Both the position numbers and the translations under genes were made by a program. Below, one piece after another: positions 1 through 9,819 of a stretch of DNA of 64,000 bases. Source of the stretch: SYLG01 sp965226945 (GTDB lineage: Bacteria; Planctomycetota; Planctomycetia; Gemmatales; Gemmataceae). Positions within the stretch are counted from its first letter, which is position 1. Every line of letters starts with the position of its first letter. The stretch is from NCBI GenBank assembly GCA_965226945.1, contig OZ245717.1, positions 2,976,001 through 3,040,000 of the forward strand, given 5' to 3'. Below the pieces are notes generated by a model. The model searched no databases. It was not told the origin of the DNA and saw nothing but the letters and a program-made list of their open reading frames with translations.

Positions 1-171
1 CGGTTCGTCGTCGTTGATGAACACGCTGGCGGTGATGTGCATGGCGTTGACCAGTACCAGCCCCTCCCGAACGCCGCTTTTGCGCACGATCTCTTCAATC
101 TTGGGCGTGATGTTCACAAAACCCATGCGGGAACCAACCAGAAAAGTCAGGTATTCGGTTTGGGATTTCAT
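1..171 (-). CDS. YjbQ/UPF0047 family protein (3' end outside window)
   Basis: Only the first 57 codons are present; the gene runs off the left edge. The translation starts MKSQTEYLTFLVG and includes GFVNITPKIEEIV and the family stretch LVLVNAMHITASVFINDDEP, which is typical of YjbQ/UPF0047 proteins. These are small trimeric proteins with a conserved metal-binding His/Asp/Glu site, and some have been reported to have weak thiamine-phosphate synthase activity; the physiological role is unsettled. The ATG at 169-171 is the only plausible start because the conserved N-terminal strand begins immediately. The neighbour on the right is on the opposite strand, so this gene begins its own unit. Confidence 0.85.
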   Translation of the reverse strand, partial: MKSQTEYLTFLVGSRMGFVNITPKIEEIVRKSGVREGLVLVNAMHITASVFINDDEP

Positions 172-371
172 GGGATAGGGGTTCTCGAAGGAAATTCGCC
201 AGGATCCGAGGGCCGTTCGGGAGCCCAAAAAGGAAAGCCAGATCCCGTATGGTCTTACCGCTTGAACGGTTGAGTTCCAGGTCCGGCGGAAAACCCCTCT
301 TGGGTCTTCTCGCTGCCAAGGAGTACGATCTAACCTCGGACCGATCTCGATTCTTTGGCGCGTGAACCTTG

Positions 372-818
372 ATGAAACCTCAAACTCTGGCCATTCTCAT
401 CGGCGGCGTTTTGCCCGCGATCTTCCTGGGAGTCTCTGGCGCGCTGCAAAAAAGCAGCGCCAAGGCCGGAATCGGCACGGGGCCTTATCTGATGGTGGTG
501 GGCCTGGTCGTGCTGGCGATGGGCTTCGTGTTCACCTACACGCAAAATGACTGGAACATGAACTCCGCCAGCGCCGCCTACACCGGCCTCTACGCCATCC
601 TCTGGTCGCTCGGCATCGCGGGGATCGCCATTGCCTTGAATCGCTACGAAGCGAACATCAGCCAGCTCGTTCCTCTTTACAACATGAACACCTTGGTCGC
701 GGTGCTCATCGGGCTCGTCGTCTTTGGCGAATGGAAAGACCTGAACTTGACCCGACTCTTTCTGGCCACCGTGCTCACTGTCGCGGGCGGAATCTTCGCA
801 GCCTATTCCACCAAGTAA
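372..818 (+). CDS. small DMT/EamA-like membrane protein
   Basis: A 148-residue hydrophobic protein with four or five predicted membrane segments (about residues 5-25, 38-56, 70-90, 98-117 and 125-145). The end, LTRLFLATVLTVAGGIFAAYS, and the segment VPLYNMNTLVAVLIGLVVFG resemble the second half of a drug/metabolite transporter (EamA-type) repeat, so it may act as a dimeric small transporter. The first possible start is TTG at 369, but the ATG at 372 follows directly and is preferred. No strong ribosome binding site is visible. It stands alone between a minus-strand gene and the DUF1549 gene. Substrate unknown. Confidence 0.75.
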   Translation: MKPQTLAILIGGVLPAIFLGVSGALQKSSAKAGIGTGPYLMVVGLVVLAMGFVFTYTQNDWNMNSASAAYTGLYAILWSLGIAGIAIALNRYEANISQLVPLYNMNTLVAVLIGLVVFGEWKDLNLTRLFLATVLTVAGGIFAAYSTK

Positions 819-950
819 CCCATTCGGGGGATTAAGATCGATCCCCCTCGGAGGCTGAGAACCTGGCGGCGGATCGATGGAATGGATCGACTCGGTATAA
901 TGAAATCACCTACCTGAATCCGCCCTCTTTCCCGCCTTGGGTGATCCCCC

Positions 951-3947
951 ATGACAGCTTGGTTTGCACTGGCCATGGCCACAGTGGCCGCTCCAGCGGA
1001 TTCGCCCGATTTCGCCGCTGAAGTCCGGCCGATTCTTGCCAAATTCTGCCTCAAATGCCATGGCCCCGACGAAGGCACCCGCAAAGCGGGATTACGCCTC
1101 GATCAGGTCGAATCCGCGCTGGCTCCCGCCGACAGCGGCGAAAGGGCGATCGTGCCCGGCAAGCCGGAACATAGCGAACTGATCGCCCGGCTCGATGCCG
1201 AGGGGTCGTCGCATATGCCTCCCGCCTCCACGAAGATGACGCTGACGGCAGCCCAAAAAGACACCCTGAAACGCTGGATCGCCGCGGGAGGTCAGTACAA
1301 GCAACACTGGGCCTTCGTGCCGCCGCACAAGCCATCTCTTCCCAAGGTGGCTCAAGAATCCTGGGTGCGCCAGCCGATCGACCGGTTCACGCTCGCCAGG
1401 ATGGAAGCGCGCAAGGTTGCGCCCGCCCCCCAGGCCGACCCGGTCACCCTGATCCGCAGAGTCACCTACGACCTGATCGGCCTGCCCCCCGATCCCGCCG
1501 TGGCGGCAGCCTTCGCCAAGAACCCCACCGACGAAGCGTTTGCTCAGTACGTCGATCGATTGCTCGCCGATCCACGTTACGGGGAACGCTGGGCACGGCC
1601 CTGGCTCGATCTGGCCCGCTATGCCGACACCAACGGCTATGAAAAAGATCGTATGAGGAGTATTTGGCTCTGGCGCGACTGGGTGATCGGCGCCCTGAAC
1701 CGCGACATGCCTTATGACCGCTTCAGCATGCTGCAACTGGCAGGCGACCTTGTGTCAGGAGCGGGACAGGAAGGGCTCATCGCCACCGGGTTTCATCGCA
1801 ACACGATGACGAACGAAGAAGGGGGAATCGACCCGCTCGAGTTTCGTTTTCATGCGATGACCGACCGGGTTGCCACCACCGGCACGACCTGGCTCGGATT
1901 GACGCTCGGCTGCGCCCAGTGCCACACCCACAAATACGATCCGCTCGTCCACCAAGAGTACTACTCGATCATGGCGTTTCTGGACAACGCCGAGGAAACG
2001 AACATCGAAGTGCCGACAGCAGAGGAGCTTGCCAAGCGCAAGGAAATCATCGCCAAGATCGAGGCTCTCAAAAAAAACCTGAAGGTCGAGCCCTCAGGCA
2101 TGCTGGCCGATGCCTTTGAAGAATGGGCAAAAAAAGAGAAAGCCCAGGCCTTCGACTGGACGACCGTCAAGCCCGAACAGGCCGTTTCCAACGAGCCGCT
2201 ATTACGTGTCAGCCCTGATGGCATCATTCGCGCCGAAGGCGATACTACCAAAAACGATCTCTACACTCTGAAATTCGCTCCCGCCAAGCAAGCCATCGCC
2301 GCGATCCGCCTGGAGGCACTCCCCGATGCGAATCTTCCCGGAGGCGGCCCCGGAATGACCTGGTATGAAGGGCCGTTCGGCGACTTCTTCCTGGCCGATT
2401 TTCAGGTGGACGCCGGCGGCCAGAAAGTGAAGTTCGCAAGTTCAAGTCAGAGTTTCGCGAATGCCTGGCTGGGAGGCAGCGCTTCCGACGCCTCCAAGGC
2501 GATTGATGACGATCTGCAAACCGGCTGGTCGGCCAACGGCAATCAGGGCAAACGCTCCATCGCCGTTTTCATTCTGGATAAGCCGATCCCGCCCGGCCAA
2601 CCATGGACATTGAAGATGACCTTTGGCCGGCATTACGCCGCCAGCCTGGGCAAGTTCCGTCTCTCGGTCTCAGAGAACGCCAAGGCGATCGCCAGCCCGC
2701 TCCCAGCAGAAGCTGAGCGAGCCTTGGTGGCTTGGCCCAACGCTACCGGTCCGGAAAAAGACGCACTCTTGGCGCATTTTTGCGAGCTCACCCCGGAGTT
2801 CGAAGCAACTCGCAAACAGATCGCCGAACTGAGAAAGAGCCTTCCCCTGGCCAAAACAACCATGGTCATGAAGGAGCGGCCCGCGGACAATGCACGAATA
2901 ACCCGTCTGCGCCACCGGGGCGAATATTTGAGCCCCAAGGATCCGGTCCGGCCAGGGCTGCCCTCCTTCTTGCCGCCTTTTTCAGACACGATCAAAGATC
3001 AAAAAGCCCACCGGTTGGCATTTGCCCAGTGGCTTTTTCAGGAGAACAACCCGCTCACGGCTCGCGTCGCGGTCAATCGGCAATGGGCCGCTCTCTTTGG
3101 ACAGGGGATCGTCCGCACGCTGGACGACTTCGGCCTTCAAGGAGAAGTCCCCTCGCATCCCGAGCTTTTGGACTGGCTGGCGCTCCACTTTATGGAAGAT
3201 GGCTGGTCGATGAAGCGGCTTCACCGCATGCTGGTCCTGTCATCGACCTATCGCCAATCGTCCGCGTCTCGTCCGGAACTGAGCGTCATCGATCCGGACA
3301 ATCGCCTGTTCGCTCGCGGTCCGCGCCATCGCCTCGACGCGGAAATGATCCGCGACGGCGCCCTGGAAGCGGCCGGCATCCTCTCGCGCAAGATGGGCGG
3401 CCCCGGCGTGTTTCCGCCGCAACCGGCATCGATCACCACCGAAGGGACCTATGGGCCTCTCGCCTGGAAAGCTTCGACCGGTGAAGATCGCTACCGGCGC
3501 AGCATCTACACCTTCGTGAAGCGCACGGCGCCCTTTGCCATGGCGCAGACCTTCGACGCCCCTTCGGGCGAGGCCTGCACCGCCAAAAGAGATCGATCGA
3601 ACACGCCCCTGCAAGCGCTGCAACTCTTGAACGACCCGGCCATGCTCGAAGCGGCCAGAGCCCTGGCTCAAAAAGCGATGTCGGCGTCCAAAGAGGACAA
3701 GCAGCGGGTCAACCTGCTGATTGCAAGCGTGCTCACGCGTCAGCCCGATGAGGCGGAGCAGGCCGACTTATTGGCCTTTGTCAAGGACCAGACCGCGGCC
3801 TTCGCCAAGGATCCCGCTCGTGCTAAAGCCTTCCTGGGTAAGGACGCCAAGGAAAAAACACCTGATTCCGAAATCGCTTCCCTGGCGGCCTGGACGGCAT
3901 TGGCTCGCCTGGTGCTGAATCTTGACGAAACTCTGGTGAAACGATGA
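951..3947 (+). CDS. PSD1/DUF1549-DUF1553 protein with N-terminal cytochrome c domain
   Basis: A 998-residue protein of a family greatly expanded in planctomycetes. A short hydrophobic N-terminus suggests export. The first heme-c motif CLKCH is at residues 33-37 (planctomycete cytochrome c, PSCyt1), followed by the DUF1549 domain with a second CxxCH (CAQCH, residues 321-325), a central beta-rich discoidin-like stretch (about 400-600), and a C-terminal DUF1553 domain (about 680-960, with the RHRLDAEMIRDGALEAAG region). It overlaps the DUF1501 gene by 4 bases (ATGA), so the two are translationally coupled, the usual arrangement for this pair. Function is not settled; a role in periplasmic redox or polysaccharide use has been proposed for the family. 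Confidence 0.93.
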   Translation: MTAWFALAMATVAAPADSPDFAAEVRPILAKFCLKCHGPDEGTRKAGLRLDQVESALAPADSGERAIVPGKPEHSELIARLDAEGSSHMPPASTKMTLTAAQKDTLKRWIAAGGQYKQHWAFVPPHKPSLPKVAQESWVRQPIDRFTLARMEARKVAPAPQADPVTLIRRVTYDLIGLPPDPAVAAAFAKNPTDEAFAQYVDRLLADPRYGERWARPWLDLARYADTNGYEKDRMRSIWLWRDWVIGALNRDMPYDRFSMLQLAGDLVSGAGQEGLIATGFHRNTMTNEEGGIDPLEFRFHAMTDRVATTGTTWLGLTLGCAQCHTHKYDPLVHQEYYSIMAFLDNAEETNIEVPTAEELAKRKEIIAKIEALKKNLKVEPSGMLADAFEEWAKKEKAQAFDWTTVKPEQAVSNEPLLRVSPDGIIRAEGDTTKNDLYTLKFAPAKQAIAAIRLEALPDANLPGGGPGMTWYEGPFGDFFLADFQVDAGGQKVKFASSSQSFANAWLGGSASDASKAIDDDLQTGWSANGNQGKRSIAVFILDKPIPPGQPWTLKMTFGRHYAASLGKFRLSVSENAKAIASPLPAEAERALVAWPNATGPEKDALLAHFCELTPEFEATRKQIAELRKSLPLAKTTMVMKERPADNARITRLRHRGEYLSPKDPVRPGLPSFLPPFSDTIKDQKAHRLAFAQWLFQENNPLTARVAVNRQWAALFGQGIVRTLDDFGLQGEVPSHPELLDWLALHFMEDGWSMKRLHRMLVLSSTYRQSSASRPELSVIDPDNRLFARGPRHRLDAEMIRDGALEAAGILSRKMGGPGVFPPQPASITTEGTYGPLAWKASTGEDRYRRSIYTFVKRTAPFAMAQTFDAPSGEACTAKRDRSNTPLQALQLLNDPAMLEAARALAQKAMSASKEDKQRVNLLIASVLTRQPDEAEQADLLAFVKDQTAAFAKDPARAKAFLGKDAKEKTPDSEIASLAAWTALARLVLNLDETLVKR

Positions 3948-5380
3948 GCCCATTCCCGATGCATGATCCAAAAACTCTGGCGCGGCGCACGTTTCTCGGC
4001 CGTCTTGGCCTGGGAGTGGGCAGTGCCGCGCTTTCCACGCTTCTTCCCAACGCAAGCCGCTCGGCCACAGCCGGCGGCATCGACGCCCTGACTCCTCGAC
4101 TTCCTCACTTTGCTCCCCGCGCCAAGCGGGTCATTCACCTGTTCATGGCGGGCGCTCCCAGCCAGTTGGAACTATTCGACAACAAGCCGGCCCTGACCGC
4201 GATGGAAGGCAAACCGCTGCCCCCCTCGGTGATCGCCGGTCAGCGCTACGCCTTCATCAGGCCCGACGCGGCGGTGATGGGGCCGAAATACAAGTTCAAA
4301 AAACATGGGCAATCGGGAGCGGAAATTTCCGAAATCATGCCGCATCTGGCCACGGTCGCCGACGAGCTTTGCATCGTCAAATCGATGAAGACCGAACAGT
4401 TCAACCACGCCCCGGCGCAGCTTTTACTTGAAACGGGTTTCAGCCAGCCGGGCCGCCCCTCGATCGGCTCCTGGGCCCTTTATGGCCTGGGTTCCGAAAC
4501 GCGCGATCTGCCGGCCTATGTCGTCTTGTCGACCGGGTCCGGCATCAGCGGCGGCTCGGCCCTTTGGTCGTCGGGGTTCATGCCCTCGGTTTATTCGGGT
4601 ACCCGACTGCGCAATGGGGCCGATCCAATCTTGCATGTAAGCAATCCGGCCGGAGTCGATGCGAATTTGCAGCGGCAGACGCTCGATCTGGCCGCGCGCA
4701 TGAATCGCCGCCGCATGGAAACCGACGCCGACCCCGAGACCGCCTCGCGCATCGCCGCCTACGAGATGGCTTTTCGCCTGCAGACGAGCGCGCCCGAATT
4801 GCTCGACTTTTCCAACGAATCCAAGGAAACGATCGCGCTTTACGGCTGCGATCCCAAGACCCCAAGCTTTGCAAGAGCCTGCCTCATGGCGCGGCGCATG
4901 GTCGAACGCGGCGTGCGTTTCGTGACGATATTCCATGAAGGCTGGGATGCGCACTCCGATGTCGTCGGCAATTTACGCGACAACTGCGGCAAGACCGATC
5001 AGGCGAGCACGGCCCTCATCAAAGATCTGAAAAGTCGCGGACTCCTTGAAGACACCCTGGTCATCTGGGGTGGGGAGTTTGGGCGCACGCCCATGGTCGA
5101 ATCGAATCCCAGCCTTGGCCGCACCCAGGGCCGCGACCATCATCCGCAGGCGTTCACGATCTGGATGGCCGGCGGAGGCATGAAACCGGGAATCACTTAC
5201 GGCGCCACCGACGACCTCGGCTTTCATGTCGCGCAGGATCCGGTCGAAGTCTATGACCTTCAGGCCACCATCCTGAACCGGTTGGGCTTTGACCATGAAC
5301 GCCTGACCTGGCATCACGCCGGCAGGGATTTCCGGCTGACCGATATCCACGGCCATCCCGTGAAGGGGATCATGGCGTAA
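3944..5380 (+). CDS. DUF1501 (sulfatase-like) Tat-exported protein
   Basis: A 478-residue DUF1501 protein. A twin-arginine signal is clear: ARRTFLGRLGLG starts near residue 13, followed by a hydrophobic stretch, so it is exported folded. The body carries family motifs of the alkaline-phosphatase/sulfatase-like fold, such as VIHLFMAGAPSQLELFDNKP near residue 63, the VIWGGEFGRTPMVE segment and a GRDHHP motif, which probably help bind metal. It starts at an ATG overlapping the stop of the DUF1549/1553 gene; an internal ATG at 3959 is an alternative. The two proteins are almost always paired in planctomycetes and presumably act together outside the cytoplasm. Confidence 0.93.
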   Translation: MSPFPMHDPKTLARRTFLGRLGLGVGSAALSTLLPNASRSATAGGIDALTPRLPHFAPRAKRVIHLFMAGAPSQLELFDNKPALTAMEGKPLPPSVIAGQRYAFIRPDAAVMGPKYKFKKHGQSGAEISEIMPHLATVADELCIVKSMKTEQFNHAPAQLLLETGFSQPGRPSIGSWALYGLGSETRDLPAYVVLSTGSGISGGSALWSSGFMPSVYSGTRLRNGADPILHVSNPAGVDANLQRQTLDLAARMNRRRMETDADPETASRIAAYEMAFRLQTSAPELLDFSNESKETIALYGCDPKTPSFARACLMARRMVERGVRFVTIFHEGWDAHSDVVGNLRDNCGKTDQASTALIKDLKSRGLLEDTLVIWGGEFGRTPMVESNPSLGRTQGRDHHPQAFTIWMAGGGMKPGITYGATDDLGFHVAQDPVEVYDLQATILNRLGFDHERLTWHHAGRDFRLTDIHGHPVKGIMA

Positions 5381-5384
5381 AGCC

Positions 5385-6443
5385 CTATTTTTTTTCGACC
5401 GGCCCGCGGAAACCCCGCTCGACCGTATCCCGTGGATCGGTCGACACCGGCCCGTCGCGCCAGAGCCAGCGCATCATCTCTGGCAAGATCGCGCCGCCGA
5501 ATTTCTGGCCGTGGAGATTCATGCCCCACGAGTAATTGACATCATAACCCTTCTGGGTCAGTGCCTTCATCAAGCGCACATTCTGATGAAACCAGTCGCG
5601 CTTCTCGTCGTAGTTGCCATTGCGTAGGCCGCGGTTATCGTTGCGGCCGTCGCATAGATAGACGCGGATCGGCTTCTTGTCGCTTTCGAGCACCTTTTCG
5701 GGGTAGACATGCCCGCCGCGCAAGTTCACGAAGCTGCCGACATTGCTCAGCACCTTGCGAAACTCGTTGGGCCGCTCCCAGGCCACCGTGAAGGCCGCAA
5801 TCGCTCCGGAACTCGAGCCGCCAATGCCGCGCATTTCCGGATCTTTCGAAATGTTGTAGTCCTTCTTCAAGGCCGGCAGAAGCTCCTCCGTAATCACGCG
5901 CGCATACTTGTCATCGAGCGAGTTGTATTCCGTGGGCCGGTTCGTGGCGCGATCGCCCCAGTCGCGCGGCGTTGGTTCGGGTTGATCCGGCCTGCGGCCG
6001 GGGTTGATGAAGACCCCGATCATCACCGGAATCTCGCGGCGATAGATCAGGTTATCCATGACATTTTGCGCACGCATGTCTCCTTTTTCGTCCTTGAACG
6101 CCTGACCGTCCTGAAAAACCATCAACGCCGTCGGCTTCCCCGCATCGTATTGGGCCGGAACATACACCCAATAGGTGTGCTGGGTGCCTGGATAGACCTG
6201 GCAAGGCAGAGTGAATGGCCCCCGGATCTCCCCCTTTGGCACTCCCTCTTGAGGCAAGGAATCGGGCCCCAGCCGGTACTGGGAATCGGCATTGGGTGCG
6301 GGTGCCTTGGCCGGCTGGGAAGCCGGGGAGGCGGCGGACTTCTCCGCTTGTTTTGCCGCTGGCGGCTGAGGGGGCCCCTGCGCCAAGGCGGCTAACCCCA
6401 TCGCAAACACCAGGCCCGCAGAAAGGATCGAGGAATGATTCAT
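5385..6443 (-). CDS. secreted alpha/beta-hydrolase esterase (enterochelin-esterase-like)
   Basis: A 352-residue protein with a signal peptide (residues 1-21, ending AALAQ), a Pro/Ala-rich linker (about 22-55) and an esterase domain. The domain contains YWVYVPAQYDAG, the strand TALMVFQDGQAF, and the nucleophile elbow GGSSSG with Ser211. A late LHGQKFGG motif may supply the catalytic His. This layout is that of the Esterase-D/enterochelin esterase superfamily, common in planctomycetes. It is convergent with the DUF1501 gene, 4 bases away. The natural substrate cannot be read from the sequence. Confidence 0.87.
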   Translation of the reverse strand: MNHSSILSAGLVFAMGLAALAQGPPQPPAAKQAEKSAASPASQPAKAPAPNADSQYRLGPDSLPQEGVPKGEIRGPFTLPCQVYPGTQHTYWVYVPAQYDAGKPTALMVFQDGQAFKDEKGDMRAQNVMDNLIYRREIPVMIGVFINPGRRPDQPEPTPRDWGDRATNRPTEYNSLDDKYARVITEELLPALKKDYNISKDPEMRGIGGSSSGAIAAFTVAWERPNEFRKVLSNVGSFVNLRGGHVYPEKVLESDKKPIRVYLCDGRNDNRGLRNGNYDEKRDWFHQNVRLMKALTQKGYDVNYSWGMNLHGQKFGGAILPEMMRWLWRDGPVSTDPRDTVERGFRGPVEKK

Positions 6444-6799
6444 GGAGAAGCCTCAAGGGAGAGCGGAGTTCTTCCGCCGCGAAGATCCACCGGGACCGAA
6501 GTCGGCCGAGGGTTCATCATGGGGCACAAGCAAACACTATTTTTTAACTAGCAAGTGGGAGCGAAACAGACGCCCAAAACCAACGAAATTCCCGTTCCGT
6601 CGAAACGCCAACGGCACTCGATACCCATGGACCTGCCTGGACCTTGTGCGCAAGTGGGATTGCCAGCGAATCCGGCCCGTCGGATGACCCGTCTACTTAA
6701 TGCGCAAGAATGCCCAAACTGCGCCATCCCCTTGGCTCGAATTGCACCATTGGGGTATAAAATAACAAAAGTGAGCAAGACCCAATCAACCTCTCTCCC
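6444..6799. other. divergent intergenic region, no gene seen
   Basis: This 356-base stretch separates the minus-strand esterase from the plus-strand membrane protein. Small open frames here lack ribosome binding sites and recognisable products. It must hold the promoters of both flanking genes, but I see no convincing -35/-10 pair. An A/T-rich patch at 6536-6550 is the only notable composition change. Confidence 0.5.
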
Positions 6800-7816
6800 A
6801 TGAACGATTCATCCGCCGCGATTTCCGATTCTCCTGGTTGGATTTCTGGTCAGGTTCGCCGGGCCTGCCGCAACTCCCTGATCTGGAATGGGATCGCCCT
6901 GCTCCTCTTGGCCCTGATCGCCTGGTTCAGCAGCACCTATTACTACCATTTCTTTCTGGGGCCATTCCCTTTTGATGACGCCAAGCTGCTTGAGGCCGCG
7001 AAAAATCCCGGAGACGGCAACCTGCTCGGTTACATCGAACTGAAAGACCGCCAGCTCCTACCGACCGGCTGGGAGGAGATTTCGACGTCCAATGGCAAGG
7101 CCTATTCGGTGGTCCCCTATTTCATGACCCCGGTCGGCGACCAGTTCATGTTGGTTATGGCCAAGTCTCCACAAGACGGCAAAAATCTCATTGGGCCGCT
7201 TTATAAGACAGGCGATCGCGAGTTGGGCGTCATCTCTTTTCTGGAAAAGCGCCGGCCCGACCTTCGGGGAAAATTCCTTCCCGTCCAGGTTAACGGCGAG
7301 GCGGCCTTCACCGTGATCGGTTGGATCGGACTCATCGTCTGCCTGCCGATCTTTTCGTTGTGTCTTTTTCTGTTCACCCGGTCCAGTGTGGCCATGCTGC
7401 AAATAGGCACGCACAAGATCGTCCGTCAACTGGCGAAATATGGGGATCCGATCGATGTGACCGCCGCCATCGACCACGAGATGAGATCGGGAAAAGCCAT
7501 CCCCTTTGGCAAATCGATCCTTGCCAAGAACTGGTTGTTGCGCCCGACGGCATTCGGTGTGATCGCCGTGCAACTCGCCGACATCGTCTGGATGTACCAT
7601 CTCAAGCAGTCGGAGAGTTTCGCCGTCTTTTGCTTGCGAAACGGCCAATCGATCGCCATGCCGCTGGGCGCAGCGCAGGTGGACAAAATGTTGCGTGAAT
7701 TAAGCCGGCGCCTCCCCTGGGCGCTTTACGGATACGACAGCGAATTGGTCGCCCTTTGGCGAAAGAACCCCGAAGAGATCGTGGCCTTGAGCGACGAGAA
7801 GAAAAGATCGATATAG
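6800..7816 (+). CDS. two-pass membrane protein of unknown function
   Basis: A 338-residue protein that I do not recognise with certainty. It has two membrane segments (about 28-48 and 173-195) enclosing a hydrophilic loop of about 120 residues, and a C-terminal cytoplasmic region. The C-terminal part includes AVFCLRNGQSIAMPLGAAQV and a WALYGYDSELVALWRKNPEE segment, giving it the look of a DUF6709-like membrane protein; I treat that name as a guess. The ATG at 6800 is used; no strong ribosome binding site is visible. It ends with TAG and the DUF3267-like gene follows in the same direction, so the two may be co-transcribed. Confidence 0.75.
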   Translation: MNDSSAAISDSPGWISGQVRRACRNSLIWNGIALLLLALIAWFSSTYYYHFFLGPFPFDDAKLLEAAKNPGDGNLLGYIELKDRQLLPTGWEEISTSNGKAYSVVPYFMTPVGDQFMLVMAKSPQDGKNLIGPLYKTGDRELGVISFLEKRRPDLRGKFLPVQVNGEAAFTVIGWIGLIVCLPIFSLCLFLFTRSSVAMLQIGTHKIVRQLAKYGDPIDVTAAIDHEMRSGKAIPFGKSILAKNWLLRPTAFGVIAVQLADIVWMYHLKQSESFAVFCLRNGQSIAMPLGAAQVDKMLRELSRRLPWALYGYDSELVALWRKNPEEIVALSDEKKRSI

Positions 7817-7883
7817 CTTGTCTCCAAGGAAGCGCGGCCGCCTGCCGTGCTTCGTGTCCATGCACTCGGGCTGGAGGCAATGC

Positions 7884-8504
7884 ATGAGTGAGCCAAACGC
7901 GCCTGGAAAACGCACAGCCGAAGAGACCCACGCCAAGATCAATCACCTGGACCGGTCCGTCTCGATGGGCACGGCCAATCTGGCGGGGTTGTTCGCCGGG
8001 GGAGCCGCCGTGGCCCTGTGCGTCTTGCTTCACTTCCTGATTCAGGGCCGAGAGGGCCTGCTACAACCGCTTGACGCGTTTTTTGGCAAACCGCTTCTTT
8101 GGCTGCCGGCCGTCGCGGTGGCCATTGTGATCCATGAACTGATTCACGGCCTGACCTGGACCATGCTGGGGCGGCTTCCGCGAGGATCGATCCACTACGG
8201 ATTTAACCTCAAGACTTTTACTCCCTATGCCCATTGCCGGGTGCCGATGGCCGTGCGGCCTTATTGGTGGGGCGCGGCGGCACCGGGTCTGATTCTTGGA
8301 TTGCTTCCCGCAATCGCGGGGTCTTCATTGCACTGGGGGTTTCTCACCGGATTGGGATGGTTCATGAGCCTGGCGGCAAGCGGTGATTTGCTGATTCTGG
8401 CGCTTCTGGCCAGAGACCGGCCCGACGCTCTCGTCGAAGACCATCCCACCCGAGCCGGTTGCCGGATCGTGGAGAAATCTCCGCCAGCTCCTGCCGCAGT
8501 CTGA
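7884..8504 (+). CDS. DUF3267-type membrane metalloprotease-like protein
   Basis: A 206-residue integral membrane protein. The motif HELIHGL inside a hydrophobic segment (near residue 72) is the HExxH zinc-binding signature of DUF3267/site-2-protease-like proteins, and the later FMSLAASGDLLIL stretch supplies a probable third ligand. Four hydrophobic segments are visible. I place the start at ATG 7884 because GGAGG stands seven bases upstream; a longer frame opening at 7818 lacks such a site and encodes an untypical basic leader. It lies 67 bases after the preceding membrane-protein gene. Substrate unknown. Confidence 0.85.
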   Translation: MSEPNAPGKRTAEETHAKINHLDRSVSMGTANLAGLFAGGAAVALCVLLHFLIQGREGLLQPLDAFFGKPLLWLPAVAVAIVIHELIHGLTWTMLGRLPRGSIHYGFNLKTFTPYAHCRVPMAVRPYWWGAAAPGLILGLLPAIAGSSLHWGFLTGLGWFMSLAASGDLLILALLARDRPDALVEDHPTRAGCRIVEKSPPAPAAV

Positions 8505-8648
8505 TTTTAACCAGATGGTTTGGGCCTCTTTTCGACAAGAAATCAAATTCTGCAAAAATAGTTTCAAAAAATTTGCTGCGAATTCAACCCGCTTAGGCCA
8601 CCCAGATCCTGCCCGCTCCAAATCTGGGAATGCCGCGCGATTGCGCCA

Positions 8649-9023
8649 TCAATGACCCGCCAGGTGAAACAATTCGTAGACCCCAGCTGAAATTGTCTTT
8701 CCGAAGGAGGGCGGACTGGCAAGGAAATAGGCCTGGGCTTCGAACGGTTCGCTCGCCAGACGAACGGGCCGGCGGAGGAAGAGATCGGGAGCCCCCTCGA
8801 TGTCGTCCAGATGGTTCCACAGATCTTCCGCCACCCGGTACAGTTCTCCTTGCACCGCGGTGCTGCCGCCTGGAGCAAGCCCGGGATAGGCACCCAGATC
8901 CCAGAGGGTGTAACAGGGCAGCGTCACGGCTTCGCCCAGAAACTCGCTGTTCTCAAGATGGGGATGGAGCGGGCCTTCCCGTTTCAGGGTGCCGTAGACA
9001 AATAAGATCGGCAGCTGTGTCAT
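8649..9023 (-). CDS. gamma-glutamylcyclotransferase-fold protein (YtfP/AIG2-like)
   Basis: A 124-residue protein with the family's N-terminal FVYGTLKREGPLHPH loop, where YGTL binds the substrate carboxylate, and DDIEG, which holds the likely catalytic Glu near residue 77. Such proteins form 5-oxoproline from gamma-glutamyl compounds or act on gamma-glutamylamines; the exact substrate here is unknown. The length is normal for the family. A GAGG lies eight bases before the ATG at 9021-9023. The gene is single and flanked by plus-strand genes. Confidence 0.88.
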   Translation of the reverse strand: MTQLPILFVYGTLKREGPLHPHLENSEFLGEAVTLPCYTLWDLGAYPGLAPGGSTAVQGELYRVAEDLWNHLDDIEGAPDLFLRRPVRLASEPFEAQAYFLASPPSFGKTISAGVYELFHLAGH

Positions 9024-9165
9024 GGCATCGCCTCGGAAGGGACCATTTGATTATCCCTCACATTGGGAAGCGGTGTTAGAAGAAACCGGGAACGGCCGCC
9101 TAAAAGTCGAAACTGTCGGTTACAATGGGGGTTTTGTTTTCCCATCTTTTCATTCGGAGTGCTCC

Positions 9166-9768
9166 ATGCGCATTTTGATAGCCGGCATCGTCGGCGGCCT
9201 GGTCGCGTTTTTCTGCGGCGCCTTCAACCACATGGTTCTCGAATGGGGGGGCCGAGCGTTTTCGCCCCTCAAGGACGAAGCAAAAATCAAGGCCTTTTTC
9301 AAGGAAGAAAATTATCCCGCCGGGATCTATCAATTGCCCGATATGCCCCGTGGACCCGCCAAGGAGAGAACGACCGAGGTGATGGAAAAGCTCAACGAAG
9401 AGTACAAGCAGGGACCTGCCGTTCTGTTCATTGTGCATCCGACCGGACAGGACATGATGGGACCTGGCACGCTTGGGATGGAACTCCTTTCCAATATCGG
9501 CTGCGCGCTCATCGTTTCCTGGATCGCGTCTCAATGCCGGCCCGGATATTTGAACCGGTTTCTCGTCGTGATGCTGGCGGGGGTTTTCGGATGGTTGTCG
9601 ATCAGCGAGTCGTACCACATCTGGTACCGCTTTCCCTGGGAATTCATTCGCGATGAGCTTTATGGCGCCCTTTCGGAATGGTCGATCGCCGGGCTCTTCA
9701 TCACGATGATCATCGGTCAGGGGGTCACGCGTGCCAAGGATCCCCTGGAATTGCCCAATCCCATTTGA
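9166..9768 (+). CDS. membrane protein of unknown function
   Basis: A 200-residue protein that I do not recognise. It starts with a hydrophobic segment (MRILIAGIVGGLVAFFCGAF), followed by a hydrophilic loop of about 90 residues with FKEENYPAGIYQLPDMP, then three further hydrophobic segments (about 108-128, 133-150 and 175-192). The start ATG 9166 has CGGAG five bases upstream; a longer open frame from 9022 has no good site and encodes unlikely sequence. Similar single-gene membrane proteins occur in planctomycetes and some proteobacteria, but I cannot name a role. Confidence 0.7.
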   Translation: MRILIAGIVGGLVAFFCGAFNHMVLEWGGRAFSPLKDEAKIKAFFKEENYPAGIYQLPDMPRGPAKERTTEVMEKLNEEYKQGPAVLFIVHPTGQDMMGPGTLGMELLSNIGCALIVSWIASQCRPGYLNRFLVVMLAGVFGWLSISESYHIWYRFPWEFIRDELYGALSEWSIAGLFITMIIGQGVTRAKDPLELPNPI

Positions 9769-9819
9769 CGACACCCGCTCAAGAAACGGTATTCGCGGCC
9801 AGACACGGAAAAGCGCCAG